Positions 1 to 8,701 of a stretch of DNA of 64,000 bases are shown piece after piece. The notes beneath the pieces are model-generated. The model was not told where the DNA came from and searched no databases. It worked only from the letters and a program-made list of their open reading frames with translations. Numbering within the stretch: position 1 is the first letter of the stretch; each line of letters opens with the position of its first letter. The stretch spans positions 248,001 to 312,000 of the forward strand of contig NZ_BMUF01000001.1 of the NCBI RefSeq assembly GCF_014650055.1, written 5' to 3'. The DNA is from Streptomyces malachitofuscus. GTDB lineage: Bacteria; Actinomycetota; Actinomycetes; Streptomycetales; Streptomycetaceae. The position numbers and the translations under genes are program-made.

Positions 1-309
1 GGTGCCCGTACCGAGCGCCATGTCGGCGGCGACGGCCGCCAGCCCCGCGACCCCGGCCACCAGCAGCGGCGTCCCGGCGCCCTCGCGCGCGTAGCGCTGC
101 CGGAAGGTGAGCTGTCCGGCCGCCGCCTCGTCCAGGGCGCGTGTGTACGCCTCGTACTCCTCGGCCGCCGTCTCCGCCATCGCGTCCAGCGCGCCGCGCG
201 CCCGCGTCAGCAGCACCTTGCCGTCCGTGCGCCCGCCCGACCGGCGCACCTCTTCCTCCACGGCCCGCGCCAGCAACCGCTCGGCATCAGCCCGGTGACC
301 GTCCCTCAT
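1..309 (-). CDS. Hypothetical protein, C-terminally truncated by the window edge
   Basis: The visible part is 103 codons from an ATG at 307-309, with a strong GGAGGGGG ribosome-binding site about 7 nt upstream. The frame stays open to the first base of the window, so the C-terminus is missing. The first 70 or so residues are charged, mostly Arg/Glu/Ala and probably helical. They are followed by a hydrophobic stretch (TPLLVAGVAGLAAVAADMAL) that looks like a membrane segment, suggesting a small membrane protein with a cytoplasmic helical N-terminus. I do not recognise a family. It runs in the same direction as the SDP-like operon upstream, 77 nt away, so it could be co-transcribed. Confidence 0.65.
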   Translation of the reverse strand, partial: MRDGHRADAERLLARAVEEEVRRSGGRTDGKVLLTRARGALDAMAETAAEEYEAYTRALDEAAAGQLTFRQRYAREGAGTPLLVAGVAGLAAVAADMALGTGT

Positions 310-386
310 GTCACGTCCCCCTCCGGCGGCAACTCCTTTGCCTACGAGTGTCCTTCGGACGGGGCGTGGGCGCGAGGGGGCGACGA

Positions 387-1547
387 TCACCGTTGCACGC
401 CGGTTGCCTTCCCGACGGCTGCCGGGTGCGTTCCGGGGACTTCGTCCTCCCTCGCCCGTTCGCCGGACGGGAGGCCGGCGGTCACTTTGTCGAGCTCGTC
501 ATGGGGAGGTGCGTCGCCGGTGTCGGAGTCCGGGGTGCCGGAGGTCCCCGGCGCGTCCTTTCCGCCGGGGTCGTTCCCGCCGGGGCCGCTCCCGGTCCAC
601 CGTCGCATCACCCGCCGGCGCGCGCGGCGAGCGAGCGTGAGCGTCCGTTCGATGCCACCGCTGAGAAAGATGAGATCGCAGGCCACCATGGTCAGCGCGA
701 AGCTCGTCAGCCCCATGAGCACGGCGATGGACAGGTGGAACCCGATCGAGACCAGGGCCGCCCACGGGCGCACGCGCCGCACGAGGATGCCGAGGGGGAA
801 GTAGACCTGGAAGAGGACGGAGGAGTAGGTGGCCGCGTAGACCAGCGTGTCGCTGCCGTAGACGTACTCGGACACGCCGGGCAGGGTGAACTCGGGGAGC
901 CGCAGGATGTAGAAGAGCGCGGTGCCGTCCTGCCACACCTGCCCCTGCACCTTGTACAGCCCGCTGACCATGTAGACCAGACAGATCTGCACGCCGATCG
1001 CGACGACTCCGAGGTTGTGCAGGGGCGTCGAGACGGCCCGTACTCCGCCGGGCAGGCGTCGCGCCAGTCGGCGTGCCGTACCCGTCGAGCAGGCCAGCCG
1101 GTCGTAGCAACGGGTCAGCATCAGCATGGGGATGACGAGGTACGCGAGGTTCTCGCCGCCGTCGAGCAGCACCGTCTGCCGCTGGTAGATCGACCAGAGG
1201 AACACCCAGTGGACGGCCAGTCCGCACCGTCCGCCGATACCCAGCATGACGGCCAGCGCGATGAGTGCCCCCGCGTGGAAGACGAGGTCGGACCAGAGGG
1301 GAGCGGAGCTCCAGGAGTAGAGGCTGAAGGTCCCCGAGGCGTGGAGCTGGTCGACGAACTCGTCGTGGGGCAGAACGCCGTCGGGGCCGAAGAGGTACCG
1401 GCGGTCGCTGTACTGGCTCACGTAGTACATGAAGCACACGAAGCCCAGAAGGGCTCGCGCGGCGGATACGCCGAGCACGCTCACCGGACGGCTGGACCAG
1501 TCGTCGAGGGCGGAGAAGGGGGAGGAGAGAAGCTTGCCGGCCTTCAT
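387..1547 (-). CDS. HTTM-domain membrane protein, SdpB-like
   Basis: This 386-residue polytopic membrane protein has several hydrophobic segments (for example FVCFMYYVSQYSD, LIALAVMLGIGG, ALVSIGFHLSIAVLMGL) and a disordered acidic C-terminal tail of about 75 residues. Its layout matches the HTTM family, which includes SdpB of Bacillus subtilis and the membrane domain of vitamin-K gamma-carboxylase. SdpB is required, with SdpA, to turn pro-SdpC into the SDP toxin. The ATG at 1545-1547 overlaps the TGA of the upstream DUF5819 gene (ATGA), so the two are translationally coupled. A longer open frame upstream lies over the coupled gene and was not used. The family call is strong; a toxin-maturation role is inferred from gene order. 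Confidence 0.8.
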   Translation of the reverse strand: MKAGKLLSSPFSALDDWSSRPVSVLGVSAARALLGFVCFMYYVSQYSDRRYLFGPDGVLPHDEFVDQLHASGTFSLYSWSSAPLWSDLVFHAGALIALAVMLGIGGRCGLAVHWVFLWSIYQRQTVLLDGGENLAYLVIPMLMLTRCYDRLACSTGTARRLARRLPGGVRAVSTPLHNLGVVAIGVQICLVYMVSGLYKVQGQVWQDGTALFYILRLPEFTLPGVSEYVYGSDTLVYAATYSSVLFQVYFPLGILVRRVRPWAALVSIGFHLSIAVLMGLTSFALTMVACDLIFLSGGIERTLTLARRARRRVMRRWTGSGPGGNDPGGKDAPGTSGTPDSDTGDAPPHDELDKVTAGLPSGERAREDEVPGTHPAAVGKATGVQR

Positions 1548-2194
1548 CGCAGAACGCTCGCCTTCCGCCAGGGGAAGTCGTAGACCTCCACTTTGCCCTC
1601 GTCCGGGTCCCCCTCCGGCGTATTCCTCTTGGACCACGGGGGGAGTTGGTGGATGTACATCCGTACCTGGACGGCTCGCACGTCTCCGTCGCACGCCTGC
1701 GGCATCTGCGTCAGGGAGTAGCGGGACAGGAAGGTGATCGTCTCGCTCCGGGACCTCTTCTCGTGAGGCATCAGCGGCATCAAGGGCTTCTTGTCGTTCT
1801 GGGCGTCGATGCGCATCCGGTTCAGCAGTTCGTCGCTGTTGTTGAACTCCTGGACGGGGCCGCTGACCAGCCGTGCCATGCGGGAGGGGAAGAACCTGCT
1901 GTCCTGCGTGCTCTTGATGTACGGGGTGGTGACGTCGTAGTACTCGGTGACCGTGCTGTCGGCGCACCGGGCACGGGCCACGATGCCCCGGTCGTCGGTG
2001 AGGGGATCCGGGGCGAACAGCGTCCAGGTCTGGGCGAAGTACGGTTGCAGATAGTCGTTGACCGTCTCCTGGTAGCGGATCTTCGCGGGGCTCAGCGGCG
2101 CCTGGGAGAGCGCGGTCATGGTGAAGTGCACGCCGAGAAGGGCGGCGCCTGCGAGCAGCACCGCCCTCCTGACAACGCGATACTGCTCTGTCAC
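1544..2194 (-). CDS. DUF5819 / SdpA-like membrane-anchored protein
   Basis: The product is 216 residues with one N-terminal hydrophobic anchor (about residues 10-30) and a soluble extracytoplasmic domain containing the conserved YFAQTWTLFAPDP block and a C-terminal EVYDFPWR block. This pattern fits DUF5819, an SdpA-related family found next to HTTM proteins. In Bacillus, SdpA is needed with SdpB to process the SdpC precursor. The start is GTG at 2192-2194, overlapping the TGA of the small peptide gene (GTGA); its stop overlaps the HTTM gene start. All three genes therefore sit on one coupled message. Its own chemistry is unknown. Confidence 0.78.
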   Translation of the reverse strand: MTEQYRVVRRAVLLAGAALLGVHFTMTALSQAPLSPAKIRYQETVNDYLQPYFAQTWTLFAPDPLTDDRGIVARARCADSTVTEYYDVTTPYIKSTQDSRFFPSRMARLVSGPVQEFNNSDELLNRMRIDAQNDKKPLMPLMPHEKRSRSETITFLSRYSLTQMPQACDGDVRAVQVRMYIHQLPPWSKRNTPEGDPDEGKVEVYDFPWRKASVLR

Positions 2195-2532
2195 TTGTCG
2201 AAGACCGCGTCCGCGCTCGAGCCGGCGATCCCGGCCTCCGCCGACGGCACTCCGACGCCCTTGGCCTGGTGCTTGCCGATGCGGGTGGTCATCTTGTGCA
2301 TGGACGTCGCGGCCTTGGCGACCTGGCGGACCCTGTTGACGGCCGTCGCTCCCTTGATCACACTCCCGATGACCTTGGGCTGGACGTCGGGCTTGTTCGC
2401 CGTTCCGGGGGCAGTGGTCGCCACGGCCACGGGCTCGGCCTTGACCGCCTGTGCCGAGCTCTGCGTGGAGATCACCAGACCCGCACTGGCGAGAGCCACC
2501 CCTACCGCGGTGGCTACTGTCTTCTTCCGCAC
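2191..2532 (-). CDS. Small secreted cationic peptide, candidate SdpC-like toxin precursor
   Basis: The product is 113 residues. It begins with a clear Sec signal peptide (MRKKTVATAVGVALASAGLV, cleavage likely after SSAQA near residue 29). The mature part is Ala/Pro/Thr-rich at first, then has a Lys/Arg-rich, probably amphipathic segment of about 35 residues (VIGSVIKGATAVNRVRQVAK and following), and ends in a short acidic tail. It has no cysteine, whereas Bacillus SDP carries a disulfide. It is the first gene of the operon and its stop overlaps the SdpA-like start. A secreted bioactive peptide matured by the two downstream proteins is inferred; no sequence similarity to SdpC could be tested. 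Confidence 0.7.
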   Translation of the reverse strand: MRKKTVATAVGVALASAGLVISTQSSAQAVKAEPVAVATTAPGTANKPDVQPKVIGSVIKGATAVNRVRQVAKAATSMHKMTTRIGKHQAKGVGVPSAEAGIAGSSADAVFDK

Positions 2533-2936
2533 CTCGTTCTCCTCAAGGTTCTCGAAAGCGAATGTCCAGGATCAGGTCGACCGTCCGAGTCCTGGATGTG
2601 ATGGGCGTGCGCGAAGGACGGGTCGGCCCGCGTACCGAGGCCGACCGGCCGACGACCCTTTCCACTGAGGTGAAAGCGTCTCGGCCCGCTCGCTCAACTA
2701 TGGTGAAAGTCCGAGAGGCTGGCTATTGGCACTTGCGGCAGTGCCGGTGTCGGCAATGCCGCGATCGGCACCGCCTCGGTTTCCGCATGCCGCTGAGGGC
2801 CCGCCGGCTCGCCGACGGGCCCTTCTGCTGTGGCCGCGGAGGTGAGCGCGGGTCTGTCACGGCTCGAGCACTGCGGCGCGGGCACCCGGCGGCTGTCGGA
2901 GGGCGTCACGCCCCGCATCACCGCCGGGCCGGCGAA
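2533..2936. promoter_or_regulatory. Upstream region of the SDP-like operon, with repeats
   Basis: This 404-nt gap separates the operon from the LuxR-type gene. It contains two copies of GGTGAAAG (2669-2676 and 2702-2709) exactly 33 bp apart, about three helical turns, followed by a perfect inverted repeat GGCACT-N6-AGTGCC (2728-2745). The arrangement suggests a regulator-binding region for the minus-strand operon. I saw no convincing small gene here; a 75-codon minus frame at 2694-2921 has no recognisable content. Confidence 0.4.
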
Positions 2937-3239
2937 CTACTGACCGTCGGCGGTGCCCTCGTCGGCGGCGATGCCCGATCTGACGACCGCACGGCATCGG
3001 TCGCCGACCAATGCGGCCTGGAGCGCTGACTGCACCCCCAGTTTCCGGGTGATGTTCGCCAGATGGGCGCGAACCGTTCGTTCCGCTATTCCGAGTTCTC
3101 GCGCCAGTTGCCGGTTCCCCAAGCCGTCCGCCAGAAGCAGGAGCACCTCCCGCTCACGCCTGGTGAGCTGGTCGAGGCCCTGGTGTGTCGTGGCTGTCGA
3201 CGTCGCGGTTCCCCTCGCGGCCGACTCTTCCGTACGCAT
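2937..3239 (-). CDS. Stand-alone LuxR-type HTH regulator
   Basis: The product is about 100 residues and consists essentially of a GerE/LuxR helix-turn-helix domain. The signature LTRREREVLLLLADGLGN, then IAERTVRAHLANITRKLGV, lies at roughly residues 25-75, after a short Thr/Ala-rich N-terminus. There is no receiver or ligand domain, so it belongs to the small GerE-like class. I chose the ATG at 3237-3239 because CGGAG lies 7 nt upstream; the frame is open further upstream but with poor codon quality. It reads towards the SDP-like operon and is a plausible regulator of it (inference). Confidence 0.75.
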   Translation of the reverse strand: MRTEESAARGTATSTATTHQGLDQLTRREREVLLLLADGLGNRQLARELGIAERTVRAHLANITRKLGVQSALQAALVGDRCRAVVRSGIAADEGTADGQ

Positions 3240-3468
3240 AGCTACGCTCCGATGTGGATATTTCCCCCGAGTGGCGCACCACAGGTGGTCACGTCCGTGA
3301 CGCGCGTGTGACCGATCGTAGGCGAGCGGTGTCCCGTTGACGTGTACATCAGCCAACCGCCTTGTGGGGCAGTCCCATTCACCGCACGTCGGCCGCACCG
3401 GTCGTTATGGCGCGGACATGACAGTTTCGTGAGGTCGATCCAGGCCGTGGATGCGTAAGGATGGGGGT

Positions 3469-5502
3469 ATGCCGAACCGACTCGCGCAGGCCACGTCCCC
3501 CTATCTCCTCCAGCACGCGGACAACCCCGTCGACTGGTGGCCCTGGGAGCAGGGCGCCTTCGAGGAGGCCCGGCGGCGTGATGTCCCGGTCTTCCTGAGC
3601 GTCGGTTACAGCGCGTGCCACTGGTGTCACGTCATGGCGCACGAGTCCTTCGAGGACCAGGCCACCGCCGACTACCTGAACGAGCACTTCGTGAGCGTCA
3701 AGGTCGATCGTGAGGAGCGGCCCGACGTCGACGCCGTGTACATGGAGGCCGTGCAGGCGGCGACGGGGCAGGGCGGGTGGCCCATGTCCGTGTTCATGAC
3801 GCCGGACGGGGAGCCGTTCTATTTCGGCACCTACTTCCCGCCGGCGCCCCGGCACGGCATGCCGTCCTTCCGGCAGCTGCTCCAAGGGGTGCACCAGGCC
3901 TGGGCGGAGCGGCGCGACGAGGTGACCGGCGTGGCCGGGAAGATCGCCCGGGATCTGGCGGAGCGGGAGCTCTCCTACGGCGACGACCGGGTCCCCGGTG
4001 AGCAGGAGCTCGCGCAGGCGCTGCTGGGGCTGACCCGTGAGTACGACCCGCAGCGGGGCGGGTTCGGCGGGGCGCCGAAGTTCCCGCCGTCCATGGTGAT
4101 CGAGTTCCTGCTGCGGCACCACGCCCGCACCGGCGCGGAGGGCGCGCTGCAGATGGCGGCGGACACCTGCGAGCGGATGGCGCGCGGCGGGATCTACGAC
4201 CAGCTCGGCGGCGGTTTCGCGCGGTACTCCGTGGACCGGGACTGGGTGGTGCCGCACTTCGAGAAGATGCTGTACGACAACGCGCTGCTGTGCCGGGTGT
4301 ACGCGCACCTGTGGCGGGCCACCGGCTCGGAGCTCGCGCGCCGGGTGGCGCTGGAGACCGCCGACTTCATGGTCCGGGAACTGCGCACTCCCGAGGGCGG
4401 GTTCGCGTCCGCGCTGGACGCCGACAGCGACGACGGCACGGGACGGCATGTCGAGGGCGCCTACTACGTGTGGACACCCACGCAGTTGCGCGAGGTGCTC
4501 GGGGCGGACGACGCCGACCTCGCCGCCCGGTACTTCGGGGTGACCGAGGCGGGCACCTTCGAGGAGGGCGCCTCGGTGCTGCAACTGCCGCAGCGGGACG
4601 AGGTGTTCGACGCGGGGCGGATCGACGGCATCAGGGAGCGGCTGCTCGCGGCGCGTGCGTCCCGGCCCGTCCCCGGCCGGGACGACAAGGTGGTCGCCGC
4701 CTGGAACGGGCTGGCGATCGCCGCGCTCGCCGAGGCCGGGGCGTACTTCGGCCGGCCGGATCTGACGGAGGCGGCCGTCGCCGCCGGGGATCTGCTGGTC
4801 CGGCTGCACCTCGACGAGCAGGCCCGTATCGCCCGCACCAGCAAGGACGGGCATGTCGGCGCCAACGCGGGGGTGCTGGAGGACTACGCGGACGTCGCCG
4901 AGGGCTTCCTGGCGCTGGCGTCGGTGACGGGGGAGGGGGTGTGGCTGGAGTTCGCCGGGCTGCTGGTCGACCACATCCTGGTCCGTTTCACCGATGACGC
5001 GTCGGGTGCGCTGTACGACACGGCGTCGGACGCGGAGCGGCTGATCCGGCGTCCGCAGGACCCGACCGACAACGCGGCCCCTTCCGGCTGGACGGCCGCC
5101 GCGGGCGCGCTGCTGGGCTATGCCGCGCACACCGGCTCGGAGCCGCATCGCACGGCGGCCGAGCGGGCGTTGGGTGTGGTGAAGGCGCTGGGACCGCGGG
5201 TGCCGCGGTTCATCGGGTGGGGTCTGGCGGTCGCCGAGGCCGTGCTGGACGGCCCGCGGGAGATCGCGGTGGTCGGCCCGGCGCTCGACGACCCGGCGAC
5301 GGCCGAACTGCACCGAACCGCACTTCTGGGTGTCGCGCCCGGCGCGGTGGTGGCCGTCGGGACTGCGGAGAGTGACGAGTTCCCCTTGCTCGCCGACCGT
5401 CCCCTCGTCGGCGGTGAACCGGCCGCCTATGTCTGCCGTAATTTCACATGCGACGCGCCGACGACCGATCCCGACCGGTTGCGTACGACGCTGGACGGCT
5501 GA
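3469..5502 (+). CDS. Thioredoxin-domain YyaL/SSP411 family protein (DUF255)
   Basis: The product is 677 residues. The N-terminal DUF255 thioredoxin-like domain (about 1-160) opens with [21 protein letters not shown] and has the [12 protein letters not shown] active-site-like motif. The remainder looks like the (alpha/alpha)6-barrel domain of this family, with [22 protein letters not shown] and [13 protein letters not shown] as family landmarks. Length is normal for YyaL/SPATA20 proteins. The ATG at 3469 is preferred over one at 3451 because AAGGA lies about 7 nt upstream. The cellular role of the family is not established. It stands alone between the LuxR gene and the glycan operon. Confidence 0.9.
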   Translation: MPNRLAQATSPYLLQHADNPVDWWPWEQGAFEEARRRDVPVFLSVGYSACHWCHVMAHESFEDQATADYLNEHFVSVKVDREERPDVDAVYMEAVQAATGQGGWPMSVFMTPDGEPFYFGTYFPPAPRHGMPSFRQLLQGVHQAWAERRDEVTGVAGKIARDLAERELSYGDDRVPGEQELAQALLGLTREYDPQRGGFGGAPKFPPSMVIEFLLRHHARTGAEGALQMAADTCERMARGGIYDQLGGGFARYSVDRDWVVPHFEKMLYDNALLCRVYAHLWRATGSELARRVALETADFMVRELRTPEGGFASALDADSDDGTGRHVEGAYYVWTPTQLREVLGADDADLAARYFGVTEAGTFEEGASVLQLPQRDEVFDAGRIDGIRERLLAARASRPVPGRDDKVVAAWNGLAIAALAEAGAYFGRPDLTEAAVAAGDLLVRLHLDEQARIARTSKDGHVGANAGVLEDYADVAEGFLALASVTGEGVWLEFAGLLVDHILVRFTDDASGALYDTASDAERLIRRPQDPTDNAAPSGWTAAAGALLGYAAHTGSEPHRTAAERALGVVKALGPRVPRFIGWGLAVAEAVLDGPREIAVVGPALDDPATAELHRTALLGVAPGAVVAVGTAESDEFPLLADRPLVGGEPAAYVCRNFTCDAPTTDPDRLRTTLDG

Positions 5503-5741
5503 ACGAGTAGACGTACCAGGGGAGTTGACGTGCTCGGTTGCGCCCATATTCGGTCGAATGATGACCAGAATCCGGTCAACTTCCGAGCATAGTCGCACTG
5601 TTCCGCAACAAGTTCTTTATCGGAAGCGCCCCCACGCTTCACGATTCCCCCCTAACCTCTACACAGCGGCGTGACGGATGGGGCGTCAGGTGAGTGACGC
5701 ACCGTCACGTTGTGGGGGTTTTTGGATCTGGGGGGATCTGT

Positions 5742-7058
5742 TTGCTCACGTCTGTCTTCATTGCTGTCGTTTCGCTTGCCCTGTTCTGGATGGCCGCGTT
5801 CACTTTGTGGTGGCAGATGCACGCCTGGCGTACGCCGGAGGTGCTGGCCTCGACGAGGTTCAGCAGCCCGGACGGCGGCGAGCATCTGTCGTTCTCGCTG
5901 CTGTTGCCGGCCCGTCACGAAGAGGCGGTGCTCGACCACACCATCCAGCGGCTGCTGGAGTCCAGCCACACCGACTTCGAGATCATCGTGATCGTCGGCC
6001 ACGACGATCCGGAGACCACCGCGGTCGCCGAGGCGGCGGCCCGCCGGGACCCACGGGTCCGGGTGGTCGTCGACACCCATGAGAAGAAGAACAAGCCGAA
6101 GGCCATGAACACGGCGCTGCCGCACTGCCGCGGCGACGTCGTCGGGGTCTTCGACGCCGAGGACCAGGTCCACCCGGAACTCCTCGCCCATGTCGACCAC
6201 GCCTTCCGCTCCACCGGCGCCGACGTGGTCCAGGGCGGGGTGCAGCTGATCAACTTCCACTCCAGCTGGTACAGCCTGCGCAACTGCCTGGAGTACTTCT
6301 TCTGGTTCCGCTCCCGGCTCCACCTGCACGCCCAGAAGGGATTCATCCCGCTCGGCGGCAACACGGTCTTCGTCCGCACCGACGTGCTGCGCGAGGCGAA
6401 CGGCTGGGACCCCGACTGCCTGGCCGAGGACTGCGATCTGGGCGTCCGGCTCTCCAGCGTGGGCAAGCGGGTCGTCGTCGCCTACGACTCCGACATGGTC
6501 ACCCGTGAGGAGACCCCCGGCTCGCTGATGTCGCTGCTCAAGCAGCGCACCCGCTGGAACCAGGGCTTCCTCCAGGTGTACCGGAAGAAGGACTGGAAGC
6601 AACTGCCCACGTTCGGGCAGCGGATGCTGGCCCGCTACACCCTGATGACGCCCTTCCTGCAGGCGTTCACCGGCCTGATCATCCCGCTGAACGTGGCGAT
6701 CGCGATCTTCCTCGACGTGCCCGTCTCCGTCGCCTTCATCACCTTCCTGCCGGCCGTCACCGCGCTGGTCACCTTCGTCTTCGAGGTGGTCGGACTGCAC
6801 GACTTCGGCAAGCAGTACGGGCTGCGCGTCCGGTTCGTCCACTACCTCAAGCTCGTCCTGGGCGGCCCCTTCTACCAGGTGCTCCTCGCCGGCGCCGCCG
6901 TCCGTGCCGTGTGGCGCGAGCAGCGCGGGCGCAACGACTGGGAGCTGACCACGCATGTCGGCGCGCACCTCGACGCCGCGGACGCGGGGGCACGGGAGAC
7001 CTCCGCCGCCGCGACCCGTGACGCCTCCGACATGACCCGAGAGGACGTTCCCGCGTGA
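5742..7058 (+). CDS. Processive GT2 glycosyltransferase, cellulose-synthase-like
   Basis: The product is about 438 residues: an N-terminal membrane helix, a cytoplasmic GT2 domain, and three C-terminal membrane helices. Key motifs are LLLPARHEEAVLD, FDAEDQVHP (DxD-type nucleotide/metal site), LAEDCDLGVRL (catalytic Asp) and QRTRWNQGF (QxxRW, typical of processive beta-glycan synthases such as CslA, HAS and IcaA). The TTG at 5742 is preferred because a G-run lies 6 nt upstream and the membrane helix starts at once; a GTG at 5694 would add 16 residues. Its stop overlaps the next gene (GTGA). The product is likely a beta-linked extracellular glycan; the sugar is unknown. Confidence 0.85.
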   Translation: MLTSVFIAVVSLALFWMAAFTLWWQMHAWRTPEVLASTRFSSPDGGEHLSFSLLLPARHEEAVLDHTIQRLLESSHTDFEIIVIVGHDDPETTAVAEAAARRDPRVRVVVDTHEKKNKPKAMNTALPHCRGDVVGVFDAEDQVHPELLAHVDHAFRSTGADVVQGGVQLINFHSSWYSLRNCLEYFFWFRSRLHLHAQKGFIPLGGNTVFVRTDVLREANGWDPDCLAEDCDLGVRLSSVGKRVVVAYDSDMVTREETPGSLMSLLKQRTRWNQGFLQVYRKKDWKQLPTFGQRMLARYTLMTPFLQAFTGLIIPLNVAIAIFLDVPVSVAFITFLPAVTALVTFVFEVVGLHDFGKQYGLRVRFVHYLKLVLGGPFYQVLLAGAAVRAVWREQRGRNDWELTTHVGAHLDAADAGARETSAAATRDASDMTREDVPA

Positions 7059-8701
7059 CCTCCACCCTTCCCGCGGTGACCGGCCCCGAGGTCACCGCGC
7101 CACGCCGACCCGTGCCCACCACCGGTCCGACCGGCCGGACCCGGCCGCCGAGCCGGCTCCGCTCCTCCCGCTCGGACCTGCTGCTGTGCGGAGTCCTCCT
7201 GGTGGTGATCCTGCTCGTCCAGGGCTGGAACATCGCCGACTACCCGACCCTCAGCGACGACGAGGGCACCTACCTCGCCCAGGCCTGGGCCGTCCAGGAG
7301 GGCAAGGGCCTCGCCCACTACACCTACTGGTACGACCATCCGCCGCTCGGCTGGATCCAGCTCGCCGTCCTGACCTGGATACCGGCGATGATCAGCCCCG
7401 AGTCGATGACCGTCGGCACCATGCGCGCCGTGATGCTGCTGATCAGCGCCATCAGCGCGGTTCTCGTCTACATCCTCGGGCGCCGCCTCGCCCTGCCCCG
7501 CTGGGCCGCCGGGCTCGGCATGGCGATCTTCGGGCTCTCCCCGCTGTCCGTGGTCCTCCAGCGCGAGATCTTCCTCGACAACCTCGCGGTGATGTGGACG
7601 CTGCTCGCCTTCACCCTCGCCGCCTCGCCGAGCCGCCACCTCTGGCACCACTTCGGAGCGGGCATGGCCGCCGCCACCGCGGTGCTCACCAAGGAGACGA
7701 TGCTCGTCGTCCTGCCCGCCCTGTTCATCACCGCCTGGCGGCACAGCCACAAGGACACCCGCAAGTTCGCGCTGACCGGCGCCGTCACGGCCTGCGCGCT
7801 GATCGGATTCTCCTACCCGCTGTTCGCCCTGCTCAAGGGCGAGCTGTTCCCCGGCAGCGGACACGTCTCCCTGTGGGACGGCGTCGCCTACCAGATGACC
7901 CGGCCGGGCTCCGGCTTCATCCTCGACGAGGGCTCCGGCTCCTGGGGCGTGCTCCAGTCCTGGCTTTACTACGACCGGATCCTGCCCCTCGGCGGGCTCG
8001 CGGGCGCGCTGCTGCTGCTCGCCACCTGGCGCTGGTCGGTCACCGCCCGCGCGCTGGCCGGACCGGCCCTCACGGTCGCCATCCTCGCCGCGCTGGCCCT
8101 GCGCCCGGACGGCTACCTGCCCGCCATGTACATCATCCAGGCGCTGCCCTTCCTCGCCCTCGTCCTCGCCGGGGGCACCGCGAGCGTCGCCCACGCCGTG
8201 CTGCGCCGACGGCGCGCGGCGGCCGAGCCGCGCACGCTGACCCGCGCCCGGTACGCCCTCGCCGGCGTCCTCGCCCTCGCCGCCTGCCTCTACGTCGTAC
8301 CGCGCTGGTACGACGGCGCCCGCATCGCCGTGACCACCGAGGCCAACGCCCCGTACGAGGCCGCCGCGGACTGGATGGCCACCGAGGTGGCGGATCCGGC
8401 GGACACCCGGGTCCTGGTCGACGACGCGATGTGGCTGGACCTGGTGCACGCCGGGTACCGGCCCGGGCTCGGCGTCATCTGGTTCTACAAGGCCGACCTC
8501 GACCCCGCGGTGACGAAGACGATGCCGAACGGCTGGCGGGACATCGACTACGTGGTCGCCTCCCCGACGGTACGGCGCGACGCGAAGGACCTGCCCAACG
8601 TCAGACAGGCCATCGAGCACTCGGAGCCGGTCGCCGTGTTCGGCACCGGTGAGGACCGTATCGAGATCCGTCAGGTCGAGACCGCCGGAGGCACCCGATG
8701 A
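7055..8701 (+). CDS. GT39-type (PMT/ArnT-like) membrane glycosyltransferase
   Basis: The product is 548 residues with many membrane segments. The conserved N-terminal loop reads YPTLSDDEGTYLAQAWAV, an Asp/Glu pair typical of GT-C enzymes, then YWYDHPPLGW. The extracytoplasmic C-terminal part after the last helix is about 140 residues. Enzymes of this class use lipid-phosphate sugars, which fits the downstream DPM1-like enzyme. The GTG start (7055) overlaps the upstream TGA, and its TGA overlaps the next ATG, so translation is coupled on both sides. The role proposed is adding a sugar from polyprenyl-phosphate to the operon's glycan or to a protein. Confidence 0.83.
   Translation: MTSTLPAVTGPEVTAPRRPVPTTGPTGRTRPPSRLRSSRSDLLLCGVLLVVILLVQGWNIADYPTLSDDEGTYLAQAWAVQEGKGLAHYTYWYDHPPLGWIQLAVLTWIPAMISPESMTVGTMRAVMLLISAISAVLVYILGRRLALPRWAAGLGMAIFGLSPLSVVLQREIFLDNLAVMWTLLAFTLAASPSRHLWHHFGAGMAAATAVLTKETMLVVLPALFITAWRHSHKDTRKFALTGAVTACALIGFSYPLFALLKGELFPGSGHVSLWDGVAYQMTRPGSGFILDEGSGSWGVLQSWLYYDRILPLGGLAGALLLLATWRWSVTARALAGPALTVAILAALALRPDGYLPAMYIIQALPFLALVLAGGTASVAHAVLRRRRAAAEPRTLTRARYALAGVLALAACLYVVPRWYDGARIAVTTEANAPYEAAADWMATEVADPADTRVLVDDAMWLDLVHAGYRPGLGVIWFYKADLDPAVTKTMPNGWRDIDYVVASPTVRRDAKDLPNVRQAIEHSEPVAVFGTGEDRIEIRQVETAGGTR

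Noticed and set aside
2694..2921. A 75-codon minus frame between the LuxR gene and the SDP-like operon, considered as a second small peptide
   Set aside because: No signal peptide, no good ribosome-binding site, and it covers the repeats that look regulatory.
3379..5598. A 739-codon minus-strand frame opposite the YyaL gene
   Set aside because: The plus strand gives a clear YyaL protein with CHWCH and other motifs; the minus frame has no recognisable domain.
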